From contig NZ_QUOQ01000006.1 in NCBI RefSeq assembly GCF_003704105.1, positions 169,729 through 233,728 of the forward strand: a DNA stretch of 64,000 nt. The letters run 5' to 3'. The translations under genes and the position numbers were made by a program. Positions within the stretch are counted from its first letter, which is position 1. Each line of letters starts with the position of its first letter. This document shows, piece after piece, positions 26,278 through 34,827 of the stretch. The DNA is from Brevundimonas lutea. Lineage in GTDB: Bacteria > Pseudomonadota > Alphaproteobacteria > Caulobacterales > Caulobacteraceae. The notes under the pieces are model-generated. The model had not been told where the DNA came from and did not search any database. It saw only the letters and a list, made by a program, of their open reading frames with translations.

Positions 26278-27776
26278 GCGGCGTCTCCGGGTTCGTCTCC
26301 GGCGGCGAGGATGGCGGCCTGCACCGCGCGACGCCAGCCGGCCAGGGCGGCGTCGCGAGCCTTGGCGTCCATGCGAGGCGTCCAGACGGCGGGGGTGTCG
26401 CCCTGAAGCGGCTCAAACGCCCCCTCGCGGCCCAGGCCGTAGGCGGCCAGGCGCGCGGCGCCCAGCGCCGTCATCTCCTGAAAGGCCGGACGCTCGACCT
26501 CGACCTCGCACATGTCGGCGACGGTCTGCATGGCGAAGGCGTTGGCGGTGACCCCGCCATCGACCCTGAGCCGCGTCGGACGCGGCGAACCGTCGGCGGC
26601 CAGAGCGTCCAGCAGATCTCGCGTCTGATAGGCCAGGCTCTCCAGCCCCGCCCGGACGATGTGCGCCGGGGTCGAGCCGCGCGACAGGCCCAGGATCGCC
26701 GCCCGAGCCTCGGCCCGCCACCAGGGCGCGCCCAGACCGGTGAAGCCGGGCACCAGATAAACGCCGCCGCAGTCCGGCAGGCTCTCGGCCAGGGCCTCGG
26801 ATTCCCGTGAGGCGCCGATCAGGCCGAGTTCGTCGCGCAGCCACTGGATGGTCGAGCCGGCCGAGAAGATGGAGCCCTCCAGCGCATAGGCGCTGTCCTG
26901 CCCGATCCGGTAGCCGAGGGTGGCCAGAAGCCGGCTGGTCGAGGCGACGGGCTCAGGTCCGACATTGGCGACCAGAAAGGCGCCGGTGCCATAGGTGATC
27001 TTGGCGTCCCCGGGGTTCAGCGCGCCGTGACCGACCAGGGCCGCCTGCTGGTCCCCCGCCGAGCCGGCGATCGGCAGGGCGCGGCCGAACAGCGACGGCT
27101 CGGTCTCGGCGACCGCCTCGGCGCAACCGACGATCTCGGGCAGGGCCTGACGGGGCACGCCGAATAGGGCGCACAGATCGTCGCGCCACGCCTGCGTCTT
27201 CAGGTCCATCAGCGAGGTGCGGGCGGCGTTGGTGGCGTCGGTGGCGTGGACCCGCCCGCCGGTCAGGTTCCAGATCAGCCAGGCGTCGATGGTGCCCAGC
27301 TTGACCTCGCCCGCCTCGGCCCGCGCCCGGCCGTCGGGCACGGCGTCCAGCAGCCAGGCGTATTTCGAGGCCGAGAAATAGGGATCGAGGATCAGGCCGG
27401 TCGCACTTTGAACCTCCTCCTCATGGCCCGCCGCCTTAAGCCGCGCCACGGCCTCGGCCGTGCGGCGATCCTGCCAGACGATGGCGCGGTGGAGCGGCTT
27501 GCCCGTCGCCGCCTCCCAGATCACCGCCGTCTCGCGCTGGTTGGTCAGGCCAATGCCGGCGAACCGGGTGACGCCCCCCACCCGATCGATCACCTCGCGA
27601 CAGGTCTTGACCACCGCCCGCCAGATCTCGGCGGCGTCATGCTCGACCCAGCCGGAGCGCGGGAAATGCTGGCGCAGCTCGATCTGGCTGACCGCCACGG
27701 GGCGCAGGCCGGCGTCGAAGGCGATGGCCCGGGTCGAGGTGGTGCCCTGGTCGATGGCGAGGATCAGGTCGTTCAT
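26274..27776 (-). CDS. glpK: Glycerol kinase
   Basis: The enzyme phosphorylates glycerol to sn-glycerol 3-phosphate. The 500-residue FGGY kinase starts DLILAIDQGTTSTRA. It has the glycerol-binding TNQRETAVIW and AIVWQDRR segments and the nucleotide-binding IAGSAGDQQAALVG. The C-terminal signature is RVDGGVTANAFAMQTVADM. The ATG at 27776 follows AAGG at good spacing; a GTG 9 bases upstream is less likely. The E. coli fructose-bisphosphate site (GTR before IPIAG) is not conserved (GRA here), so allosteric control may be absent. No glpF or glpD is adjacent. Confidence 0.95.
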   Translation of the reverse strand: MNDLILAIDQGTTSTRAIAFDAGLRPVAVSQIELRQHFPRSGWVEHDAAEIWRAVVKTCREVIDRVGGVTRFAGIGLTNQRETAVIWEAATGKPLHRAIVWQDRRTAEAVARLKAAGHEEEVQSATGLILDPYFSASKYAWLLDAVPDGRARAEAGEVKLGTIDAWLIWNLTGGRVHATDATNAARTSLMDLKTQAWRDDLCALFGVPRQALPEIVGCAEAVAETEPSLFGRALPIAGSAGDQQAALVGHGALNPGDAKITYGTGAFLVANVGPEPVASTSRLLATLGYRIGQDSAYALEGSIFSAGSTIQWLRDELGLIGASRESEALAESLPDCGGVYLVPGFTGLGAPWWRAEARAAILGLSRGSTPAHIVRAGLESLAYQTRDLLDALAADGSPRPTRLRVDGGVTANAFAMQTVADMCEVEVERPAFQEMTALGAARLAAYGLGREGAFEPLQGDTPAVWTPRMDAKARDAALAGWRRAVQAAILAAGDEPGDAA

Positions 27777-27853
27777 AGGCGGCACCTTAACGGGGTGAGG
27801 GCCGGCGTCGAGCGCGAGGTGACGACGGGCGCATCATCGGGCAGAAGCGCCCC

Positions 27854-28846
27854 ATGACCCACACCGCCTCCTTCGCCGGCGTCGAGGACGCCGCCCGCCG
27901 CATCTCGGGCGTCGCCGTGCGCACCCCCCTGATCGAGAGCCCGGCCCTGAATGAACGGCTGGGCGGGCGGGTGCTGCTGAAGGCCGAGACGATGCAGGTG
28001 GCGGGGGCCTTCAAATTCCGGGGTGCCTATAACCGCATCAGCCGCCTGAACGACGAGGAGAAGGCGCGCGGGGTGGTGGCCTATTCCTCCGGCAACCATG
28101 CCCAGGCGGTGGCGGCGGCGGCGCGGATGGTGGGGACGCGCGCCCTCATCGTCATGCCGGCCGACAGCCCACGGGTTAAGGTGGAGGGCGTCATCACCTT
28201 CGGCGGCGAGGTGCGCAGCTATGACCGCTACACCGAGAGCCGCGAGACCATCGGCGAGGCCATCGCGGCCGAGCGCGGCTCGGTCCTGGTCAAGCCGTTC
28301 GACGATCCCTTCATCATCGAGGGTCAGGGCACGACCGGGCTGGAGATCGTCGAGGACGCCCGGGCGCGAGGCGCCGATATCGACCAGCTGTTGTGCGGCG
28401 CCTCGGGCGGCGGGCTGATCGCCGGGATCAACCTGGCCATGGCCGAGCTCAGCCCCGACACGGCGGTGATCGGCTTCGAGCCCGAGGCCTATAACGACAC
28501 CCAGCTGTCGCTGGCGGCGGGCGAGCGGATGACCCATCCGCCCGTGGCGCGGCCCTCGATCTGCGACGCCCTGATGACCGACCGGCCGGGCGAACTGACC
28601 TTTCCGATCAATCGCCGCCTGGAGCGGGTGGTCACTGTCTCCGACGCCGAAGTGGCCGAGGCTGTGCGCACCGCCTTCCGCACCCTGAAGCTTGTCGTCG
28701 AGCCGGGCGGCGCCGTGTCGTTGGCCGCGCTGTTGGCGGGCAAGGTCGAGGCTCGCGACCGCACCACCGTCGCCGTCCTGTCCGGCGGCAACATCGATCC
28801 CGGCCTGTTCGCCGAGATCATCGATGGGCGGTTCGTTTCAGCGTGA
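27854..28846 (+). CDS. PLP-dependent threonine/serine dehydratase
   Basis: The 330-residue fold-type II PLP enzyme has the cofactor lysine in AFKFRGAYNR. It also has the substrate loop SSGNHAQAVA and the phosphate-binding glycine loop GASGGGLIAG. There is no ACT or regulatory domain, so it resembles the short TdcB/serine racemase group (about 320-330 residues) rather than IlvA. It likely deaminates threonine to 2-oxobutanoate and ammonia, or acts on serine or 3-hydroxyaspartate. It diverges from glpK, and its last 9 bases overlap the end of the amidohydrolase gene on the other strand. Confidence 0.88.
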   Translation: MTHTASFAGVEDAARRISGVAVRTPLIESPALNERLGGRVLLKAETMQVAGAFKFRGAYNRISRLNDEEKARGVVAYSSGNHAQAVAAAARMVGTRALIVMPADSPRVKVEGVITFGGEVRSYDRYTESRETIGEAIAAERGSVLVKPFDDPFIIEGQGTTGLEIVEDARARGADIDQLLCGASGGGLIAGINLAMAELSPDTAVIGFEPEAYNDTQLSLAAGERMTHPPVARPSICDALMTDRPGELTFPINRRLERVVTVSDAEVAEAVRTAFRTLKLVVEPGGAVSLAALLAGKVEARDRTTVAVLSGGNIDPGLFAEIIDGRFVSA

Positions 28847-30178
28847 CGCGCAGGCGCCCGACCCGTCCGCCACCTCGACCAGTCCACCCTTCATGACCAG
28901 GGTGATGCCCGCCAGGGCGTCCAGGCTTTGGGTCGGGTCGGCGGGCAGGGCGATCAGGTCCGCCAAGGCGCCGGGCGCGATGACACCCAACTGCCCTTCG
29001 CCCGCCAGCAGCCGGCCGGCGTTCAGCGTGGCGGTCTGCAGCGCCTCAGCCGGGGTCAATCCGGCTTCGACATAGGCGTCGAGCACTCGCAGGCTGGCGC
29101 GCCCCCGTCCCACGACCGTGGGAGCGTAGAGGTCTTGTCCGGCCGCAATCCTCACCCCCGCGGCCCGCGCCTTACGGAGCCTCTGATGCTCTTCCGACAG
29201 ATGGTCGCGGATCATCTGGTCCGAGGGAGGCTGGGGCCAGGCCGAGGACAGCTCCCTGGCCATGCCGAAACTGGTGTGGGTCGGCACCCACCACACGCCG
29301 CGCTCCGCCATCAGCGCCAGGGTTTCGTCAGACAAATCATAGCCATGTTCCAGTGAGGTGACCCCGGCCTCGATCGCCTCTCGCGCCCCGCGATCCGAGG
29401 TGACGTGGGCCGCGACAGACATGTCGTGACGCCTGGCCTCGGCCACGATCGCCGTCATTTCCTCAGGCGACAGCCGGGTGCGCTGAGGCGTCGCCTCGGG
29501 GTAGATCTTGATGACCCGGGCTCCCGCGGCCACGGCCTCGCGGACCGCCGCGCGGGCGTCATCCACGCCTTCGATGATCCGGTATTCGCCATCGACCAAG
29601 CCATGAGGATCGTGGGGCAGGGGCTCCATCTGACCTCCAGCGGGCGCCAGACCCGGGCCGGCGCCGTGGATGCGTGGGCCTGCGACGCGGCCTTCATTGA
29701 TGGCGCGCGCCAGCACGAGGTCGAGGAAGCGGCCCGAATTGCCCAGGTCGCGCACGCTGGTGATGCCGGCCTCAAGATATTCCCGCGCATACTGAGCGGC
29801 GGTGAGCAGGCGATAGCCGTCGCCGTCGACGGCGTGATCGCGGGCGGCGACCTCGGACAGCCCCTCACCGGCCTCCTGAGTCAGCAGCAGGTGGGTGTGG
29901 GCGTCGATCAGGCCGGGCATTACCCGGCACTGGCTGAGATCGATGACCGTCGCATCCGGCGGCGCGGAGACGGACGCGGCGACCTCCACGATCCGGTCGC
30001 CCCGGATCAGGATTTCCCGCGCACCCACCATACGACCCTGCTCGGCGTCGAACAGGTCACCGGCCTTGACCACGGCGGCGGGCGCGGGCGGTCGCTGGGC
30101 CTTGGCGGGGCTGGCCGCAGCGGCCAGGGTGAGGGCCAAAGCCATGATGGCGACGGCGGGTGGGGCGAATTGGCGCAT
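28838..30178 (-). CDS. Secreted amidohydrolase family protein
   Basis: The 446-residue protein has a signal peptide (VAIMALALTLAAAASPAKAQ) and an amidohydrolase TIM barrel. Metal ligands are visible in DAHTHLLL, the Lys in RVIKIYPEA, the His in VAAHVTSD, the His in SLEHGYDLS and the Asp in AAGQDLYAP. The C-terminal segment GALADLIALPADP is typical. This subgroup includes secreted Xaa-Pro dipeptidase/imidazolonepropionase-like enzymes, so peptide or lactam hydrolysis is plausible. AGGGAG precedes the ATG at 30178 at a good distance. It diverges from the fasciclin gene. Confidence 0.88.
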   Translation of the reverse strand: MRQFAPPAVAIMALALTLAAAASPAKAQRPPAPAAVVKAGDLFDAEQGRMVGAREILIRGDRIVEVAASVSAPPDATVIDLSQCRVMPGLIDAHTHLLLTQEAGEGLSEVAARDHAVDGDGYRLLTAAQYAREYLEAGITSVRDLGNSGRFLDLVLARAINEGRVAGPRIHGAGPGLAPAGGQMEPLPHDPHGLVDGEYRIIEGVDDARAAVREAVAAGARVIKIYPEATPQRTRLSPEEMTAIVAEARRHDMSVAAHVTSDRGAREAIEAGVTSLEHGYDLSDETLALMAERGVWWVPTHTSFGMARELSSAWPQPPSDQMIRDHLSEEHQRLRKARAAGVRIAAGQDLYAPTVVGRGRASLRVLDAYVEAGLTPAEALQTATLNAGRLLAGEGQLGVIAPGALADLIALPADPTQSLDALAGITLVMKGGLVEVADGSGACASR

Positions 30179-30400
30179 GAGGACTCCCTGATACGATGGC
30201 AGGAGCCGCCGAACCCATCTTCCGGATGCAACCAAGCGCATGAAATCGCGGCAAGACTCGCAGCCAAATCATGGCTGACTGCGCGCTCCCGTCGCAGGCT
30301 CCCGCAAAGCTGGTTTGAAGGATCGCGTTCGCGTGATCGGCCTTTACCGACCCGTGACCTCCCAAGGTTCCCGACGTTCACCGAACAGGAAGCGACCCTC

Positions 30401-30985
30401 ATGAAGACCTCCAGCATCGCCCTCATCGCCGCAGCCAGCCTTGGCCTCGCCACCGCCGCCTGCAGCCAGGAGCCGGCCGAACCCGCGACCCCGGCCGAGC
30501 CCATGGCCGCCGACGCGATGGCCGCCGAGCCCGCCGCCTCGACCAACATCGTTCAGGCGGCTCAGGCCTCGCCTGACTTCTCGACCCTGGTCACCGCGGT
30601 TCAGGCCGCCGGTCTGGTCGAAACCCTGTCAGGCCCAGGTCCCTTCACCGTCTTCGCGCCGACCAACGCCGCCTTCGATGCTCTGCCCGCGGGCACGGTC
30701 GAAAACCTGACCCAGCCGGCCCAGCAGGAGCAGCTGCAGGGCATCCTCACCTACCACGTCGTCCAGGGTAACCTGATGGCCGCCGACATCGTCGCCCAGG
30801 CCCAGGCCAACGGCGGATCGACCACGGTCACCACCGTTCAGGGCGAGGACCTGACCGTCAACGTGTCGGGCTCGACCGTGACGATCACCGACGCGGCCGG
30901 CGGCACGGCGACGGTGACCACGCCCGATCTGGCCCAGTCCAACGGGGTCATTCACGGCATCGACGCGGTGCTGATGCCCGAATAA
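30401..30985 (+). CDS. Fasciclin (FAS1) domain exported protein
   Basis: The 194-residue protein has a signal peptide with a Cys at the cleavage region (LGLATAACSQE), possibly a lipoprotein although the lipobox is weak. An Ala/Glu/Pro-rich linker precedes one FAS1 domain (about 50-194) with the hallmark GPFTVFAPTNAAFDALP, ILTYHVVQG and NGVIHGIDAVLMPE. FAS1 proteins act in adhesion or as stress-induced surface proteins. The 222-base upstream gap is among the largest in the window and should hold its promoter, but I could not identify one. It converges on the LysR gene. Confidence 0.92.
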   Translation: MKTSSIALIAAASLGLATAACSQEPAEPATPAEPMAADAMAAEPAASTNIVQAAQASPDFSTLVTAVQAAGLVETLSGPGPFTVFAPTNAAFDALPAGTVENLTQPAQQEQLQGILTYHVVQGNLMAADIVAQAQANGGSTTVTTVQGEDLTVNVSGSTVTITDAAGGTATVTTPDLAQSNGVIHGIDAVLMPE

Positions 30986-31022
30986 GGGCCCCGTCCGCAT
31001 CGGGTCAGATCGTGGACTGGCA

Positions 31023-31052
31023 AGGGGTGGCGTGTCGTGGAGCGACGCCCCT
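31023..31052. terminator. Possible hairpin between convergent genes
   Basis: An imperfect hairpin pairs GGGG and GGCGT on the left with ACGCC and CCCT on the right. It lies between the fasciclin stop and the LysR stop. There is no T-run, so termination is only possible. Confidence 0.3.
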
Positions 31053-31063
31053 GAAATTTCGGA

Positions 31064-31987
31064 TCAGGCCCGACGCAGGGCCGGCGCGCCGTCTTCGGAC
31101 GGCGCGCTCGCCTGTTTCAGCTCGGCCGACAGGAAGTCGATTAGAGCTCGCACCCGCAGCGGCAGGTTCCGTCGGTCCGGATAGACGATGAAGATGTCAG
31201 CCCGCTCTCGCAGGGTGTCGGGAAACAGTTCGATCAGGCGACCGGACGCCAAATCGTCACCCACGTCCCACAGCGACTTCATCCCTATGCCGGCTCCGGC
31301 CAGCAGCCATTCGTGAACAACTTCGCCGTTGTTGGTCGACAGGGCCGGCTTGACCGTGACCGACTGCATCACGCCATCGATATCGAACATCCAGCGATCC
31401 AGCAGGCGGCCGTCGCGCATGATGACGATGGCGTCGTGCTCGGCCAGGTCGGCGGGCGTTCGCGGCGTTCCATAGCGCGCCAGATAGTCCGGGGAGGCGC
31501 AGACCGCGCGGCGCGCCTTCAGCAGCCGGCGGGCCACGAATTCTCCATTGGTCGGGGCGCCGATGCGAATGACGGCGTCGTACTCCTCGCGGCCCAGTTC
31601 GTCGGCGCCGTCGGTCAGGACAAGTTGCAGATCGACACCGGGATTTCGTCTACGGAATTCCGCGAACAGCGGAGCCAGACGCCTCCGGCCGAAGGAGATC
31701 GGCGCGGCCACGCGCAGCAGGCCGTGCGGGGTCGTCGCGCCGCGGCTGACCGTCTCCTCGGCCTCGGCGAGATCAGCCAGGATGCGCTTGCAGTCGCGAT
31801 GAAACTGCTCGCCCTCGGTGGTCAGGCGGAACAGCCGGCTGGTGCGGGTGACGAGGCGCACGCCCAGGCGGCTTTCCAGCGCCTCCAGCCGGCGGCTCAC
31901 GGCCGCCGTTGAAAGGCCCATTCGGCGCGCGGCGTCCGACAGGCTGGCGGAAGACGCGATGCAATCGAAGGTGCGGATATCGTCCAT
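31064..31987 (-). CDS. LysR-family transcriptional regulator
   Basis: The 307-residue protein has an N-terminal winged helix (ASLSDAARRMGLSTAAVSRRLEALESRLGVRLVTRTSR, interrupted family pattern at residues 13-50). A periplasmic-binding-like effector domain follows. The subgroup resembles single-target LysR proteins such as AaeR/DsdC relatives. It is divergent from the CPA2 antiporter gene with a 162-base gap holding a 21-base inverted repeat of LysR type. The likely target is therefore the antiporter and its own gene. The effector is unknown. Confidence 0.93.
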   Translation of the reverse strand: MDDIRTFDCIASSASLSDAARRMGLSTAAVSRRLEALESRLGVRLVTRTSRLFRLTTEGEQFHRDCKRILADLAEAEETVSRGATTPHGLLRVAAPISFGRRRLAPLFAEFRRRNPGVDLQLVLTDGADELGREEYDAVIRIGAPTNGEFVARRLLKARRAVCASPDYLARYGTPRTPADLAEHDAIVIMRDGRLLDRWMFDIDGVMQSVTVKPALSTNNGEVVHEWLLAGAGIGMKSLWDVGDDLASGRLIELFPDTLRERADIFIVYPDRRNLPLRVRALIDFLSAELKQASAPSEDGAPALRRA

Positions 31988-32027
31988 GGCGGCTGACTAG
32001 CACCGACTTTGCGTCCGCCAATGCGAC

Positions 32028-32048
32028 AGATTGTTCCCGACGCAATCT
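32028..32048. promoter_or_regulatory. Inverted repeat, likely LysR operator
   Basis: AGATTG-N9-CAATCT is a perfect inverted repeat containing the T-N11-A pattern of LysR binding sites. It lies 41 bases from the LysR start and about 100 from the antiporter start. Confidence 0.5.
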
Positions 32049-32149
32049 TTAGGCGGATCAGCGGATTTTGCGAGAATTTTCCCTCGCTCCCGATCGTCCG
32101 AGGCGGCAGAGTGTCGCAACCTCAATCGAGATAAGGATGACGAGACCGA

Positions 32150-33985
32150 ATGGAAGCGGGCCACGGCGCGGGCGAGTTCAAGGATCTGGTGGTGTTCCTG
32201 GCCGCCGCCGGGGTCATGGTTCCGCTGTTCAACCGGTTCAAGATCAGCCCGGTGCTGGGTTTTCTGGCCGCGGGTGTGCTGCTTGGCCCTGACGGTCTCG
32301 GCCGTATGAGCGGCGGCGAAGGTCCGCTGTCCTATTTCACCATTACCGACCAGGCCCAGGTGCGGGTGCTGTCCGAGCTGGGCGTCGCCTTCCTGCTGTT
32401 CATGATCGGGCTGGAGTTGTCGTGGGAGCGGCTCAAGGCCATGCGGCGGCTGGTGTTCGGCCTGGGTCTCAGTCAGGTCATCCTGTGCGCCCTGGCGTTG
32501 GGCGGCGCCTTCTATCTGATGGGCCAGCCGCTGGTCAGCGCCATTGTGCTGGGTCTCGGCCTGGGGCTGTCGTCAACCGCCGTGGTCATGCCGGTGCTGG
32601 CTGAACGAGGGCGGCTTGCGGGATCGGTGGGACGCTCCACCTTCGCCGTGCTGCTGGCCCAGGATCTGGCGGTGGCGCCGATCCTGATCACGGTCACGGT
32701 TCTGGCCTCGATCGTGACGGCCGGCGCGACCCCGGCGGGCGAATTGGATACGGGAGCGCTGCTGGCGGCCCTGTCGACCCTGGCGCCCGCGGCCATCGGC
32801 CTGGCGCTGCTGATCATCATCGGACGATTGGTGCTGAGGCCGCTGTTCCGGCTGGTTGCCCGGGCCGAAGGGCAGGAATTGTTCCTCGCCGCCTGTCTCC
32901 TGGTGGTCATCGGCGCGGGCGTCGCGGCCCAAGCCTCAGGCCTGTCGATGAGTCTTGGGGCCCTGATCGCCGGTCTGCTGCTGGCCGAGACCGAGTTCCG
33001 TCGCGCGGTCGAGGTGGCGATCGAGCCGTTCAAGGGGTTGTTGCTCGGCGTCTTCTTCGTCGGGGTCGGCATCGGGCTGGACCTCGACGCCGTGGCCGCC
33101 GATCCGCTGGGCCTTGTGGCCCTGACCCTGACCCTGATCGGGGTGAAGGTGGCGGTGATCTTCGGCCTGGCGCGCGCCTGGGGCCTCAAGCCGGGCGCGG
33201 CCCTCCAGACCGCTTTGGTCCTGGGGCCGGCCGGAGAGTTCGCCTTTGTCATCCTGGCCGAGGGCATGGTCGAGGGGGTCGCCTCGCCCGTGTTCGCCGG
33301 TCAGGCCATGATCGCAGCGACGCTCAGCATCTTCACCATCCCCTTCCTGGCCATGGCGGGCGACGCGCTGGCGAAGCGCCGGACGCGGAAGGATCAGGCG
33401 GCGCCGCCCGAGGCCGCGCTGCCCGAGGCCATCGACGGCGCCGATGTGCTGGTGGTCGGCTACGGCCGGGTCGGACGCCTGGTAGGCGAGATGCTGCGCG
33501 AACATGGCCAGAGCTATCTGGCGATCGACACGGATATCGAGGCGGTGCGCGAGGCGCGTCGTCAGAAGCGACCCGTCAGTTTCGGCGATGCGTCGCGGGC
33601 TGATCTGCTCAATCGCTGCGGTATCGACAAGGTCCGGGCCCTGGTCGTGACCATGGATTCGCCGGGCAAGGTCGAGGAGGTGGTGCGCGCCGCCCGCGCC
33701 CTTCGCGACGACCTGACCATCATCGCGCGGGCCCGAGACGATCGCCACGCCCAGCGCCTCTACGCCATCGGGGTTACGGACGCCGTACCCGAAACGATCG
33801 AGGCCAGTCTGCAGCTGGCCGAGAACACCCTGGTGGACCTCGGCGTGCCCATGGGCCACGTCATCGCCTCCATCCACGAGCGCCGCGACCAGTTCCGCAA
33901 ACTGTTTTTGGAGGCGACGCCGGAGGATCGAAGGGGACGACCGAACCGCGCGCTTCGGGCCTCACCGGATATCCCCAAGAGCTGA
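32150..33985 (+). CDS. CPA2 cation:proton antiporter with TrkA-N domain (KefB/KefC-like)
   Basis: The 611-residue protein has about 12-13 transmembrane helices of the Na/H exchanger fold (residues 10-390). A cytoplasmic TrkA-N/RCK nucleotide-binding domain follows (about 425-545, starting DVLVVGYGRVGRLVGEML). It resembles KefB/KefC and YbaL K+ efflux systems, so potassium or proton exchange is the likely job. Conserved GLSSTAVVMPVL and GLELSWERL motifs are present. An AAGGA sequence precedes the ATG. A kefF/kefG partner is not adjacent. The divergent LysR gene is the probable regulator. Confidence 0.93.
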   Translation: MEAGHGAGEFKDLVVFLAAAGVMVPLFNRFKISPVLGFLAAGVLLGPDGLGRMSGGEGPLSYFTITDQAQVRVLSELGVAFLLFMIGLELSWERLKAMRRLVFGLGLSQVILCALALGGAFYLMGQPLVSAIVLGLGLGLSSTAVVMPVLAERGRLAGSVGRSTFAVLLAQDLAVAPILITVTVLASIVTAGATPAGELDTGALLAALSTLAPAAIGLALLIIIGRLVLRPLFRLVARAEGQELFLAACLLVVIGAGVAAQASGLSMSLGALIAGLLLAETEFRRAVEVAIEPFKGLLLGVFFVGVGIGLDLDAVAADPLGLVALTLTLIGVKVAVIFGLARAWGLKPGAALQTALVLGPAGEFAFVILAEGMVEGVASPVFAGQAMIAATLSIFTIPFLAMAGDALAKRRTRKDQAAPPEAALPEAIDGADVLVVGYGRVGRLVGEMLREHGQSYLAIDTDIEAVREARRQKRPVSFGDASRADLLNRCGIDKVRALVVTMDSPGKVEEVVRAARALRDDLTIIARARDDRHAQRLYAIGVTDAVPETIEASLQLAENTLVDLGVPMGHVIASIHERRDQFRKLFLEATPEDRRGRPNRALRASPDIPKS

Positions 33986-34086
33986 CCGACCTTGGCGGAG
34001 ATCTGCGGCAATTCGGCCCATTGGCCGTCTTACAGGCCCATTTTTGACAATCTTTGGGTATGCAAAGGGGGCATGGCGTGGCTCCG

Positions 34087-34101
34087 AAGGCGGCTCGCCT
34101 T
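34087..34101. promoter_or_regulatory. Short inverted repeat upstream of the TetR gene
   Basis: AAGGCG-GCT-CGCCTT is a perfect 15-base inverted repeat 62 bases before the TetR-family start. It may be an autoregulatory operator or a leader hairpin. No other support. Confidence 0.3.
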
Positions 34102-34163
34102 TCTCACCCAAGATGTTCGTCATGCGGCCGTGTTCGCCGCAGCAGTCGTTGAGTCAGTGTCGT

Positions 34164-34820
34164 ATGCAGGACAGTTCCGTTCAGGCCCAGGCCGCTCCCG
34201 AGAAGCTCAACCGTCGCCAGGCCGCCAAGGTCCGGACCCGGCAGAAGGTGCTGGAATCGGCCCGTGGCCTGTTCGCTGAGCGCGGTTATGATCCCGCCAC
34301 CATCCGCGATATCGCCAAGGGCGCCGGCATGTCGACCGGCGCGGTGTTCGCCAATTTCCAGGACAAGGCTGAGCTGTTCGAGGCGGTTCTGGTCGATGAT
34401 CTCGCCAAGCTGGCCGAGGACATGCGTCGCGGCGCCCGCAAGGACGGCGACCTGAAAACCCGTCTGCAGGCCGTTCTCGATTCCGGCTATCACGCCAGTC
34501 TGGATCACCTGCCGCTGATGCAGGCCTTCATCGCCCGCTCGTGGTTCCAGCCGCACGCCGCCGAGATGCGCGCCCGCGCCGCCGGTCGCAACGTCCAGGC
34601 CGTGATCGCCGACATCCTGCAGGAAGGCGTTCGCTCCGGCGAAGTCGCCCAGGACGCCGACGTCAAGCTGCTCGGCGAAATGGTGTGGGACGCCTATCTG
34701 TCGAACTATCGCAAGGCGGCCTATGACGGCTGGGACCTGAAAGGCCTGTCGGACCGTCTTTCGGCCCAGCTGGACCTGATCCTCGGCGGTGCCGGCAAGG
34801 CCATGCGCAAGGCCGCCTGA
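34164..34820 (+). CDS. TetR-family transcriptional regulator
   Basis: The 218-residue protein has an N-terminal TetR helix-turn-helix (about 20-65: TRQKVLESARGLFAERGYDPATIRDIAKGAGMSTG, split in two helices) and an all-helical C-terminal ligand domain. The ATG at 34164 was chosen; longer forms add residues read from non-conserved leader DNA. The 178-base leader carries a short inverted repeat. It is convergent with the Rieske oxygenase gene, so regulation of that gene is possible but not shown. The ligand is unknown. Confidence 0.92.
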   Translation: MQDSSVQAQAAPEKLNRRQAAKVRTRQKVLESARGLFAERGYDPATIRDIAKGAGMSTGAVFANFQDKAELFEAVLVDDLAKLAEDMRRGARKDGDLKTRLQAVLDSGYHASLDHLPLMQAFIARSWFQPHAAEMRARAAGRNVQAVIADILQEGVRSGEVAQDADVKLLGEMVWDAYLSNYRKAAYDGWDLKGLSDRLSAQLDLILGGAGKAMRKAA

Positions 34821-34827
34821 GCAGGAA

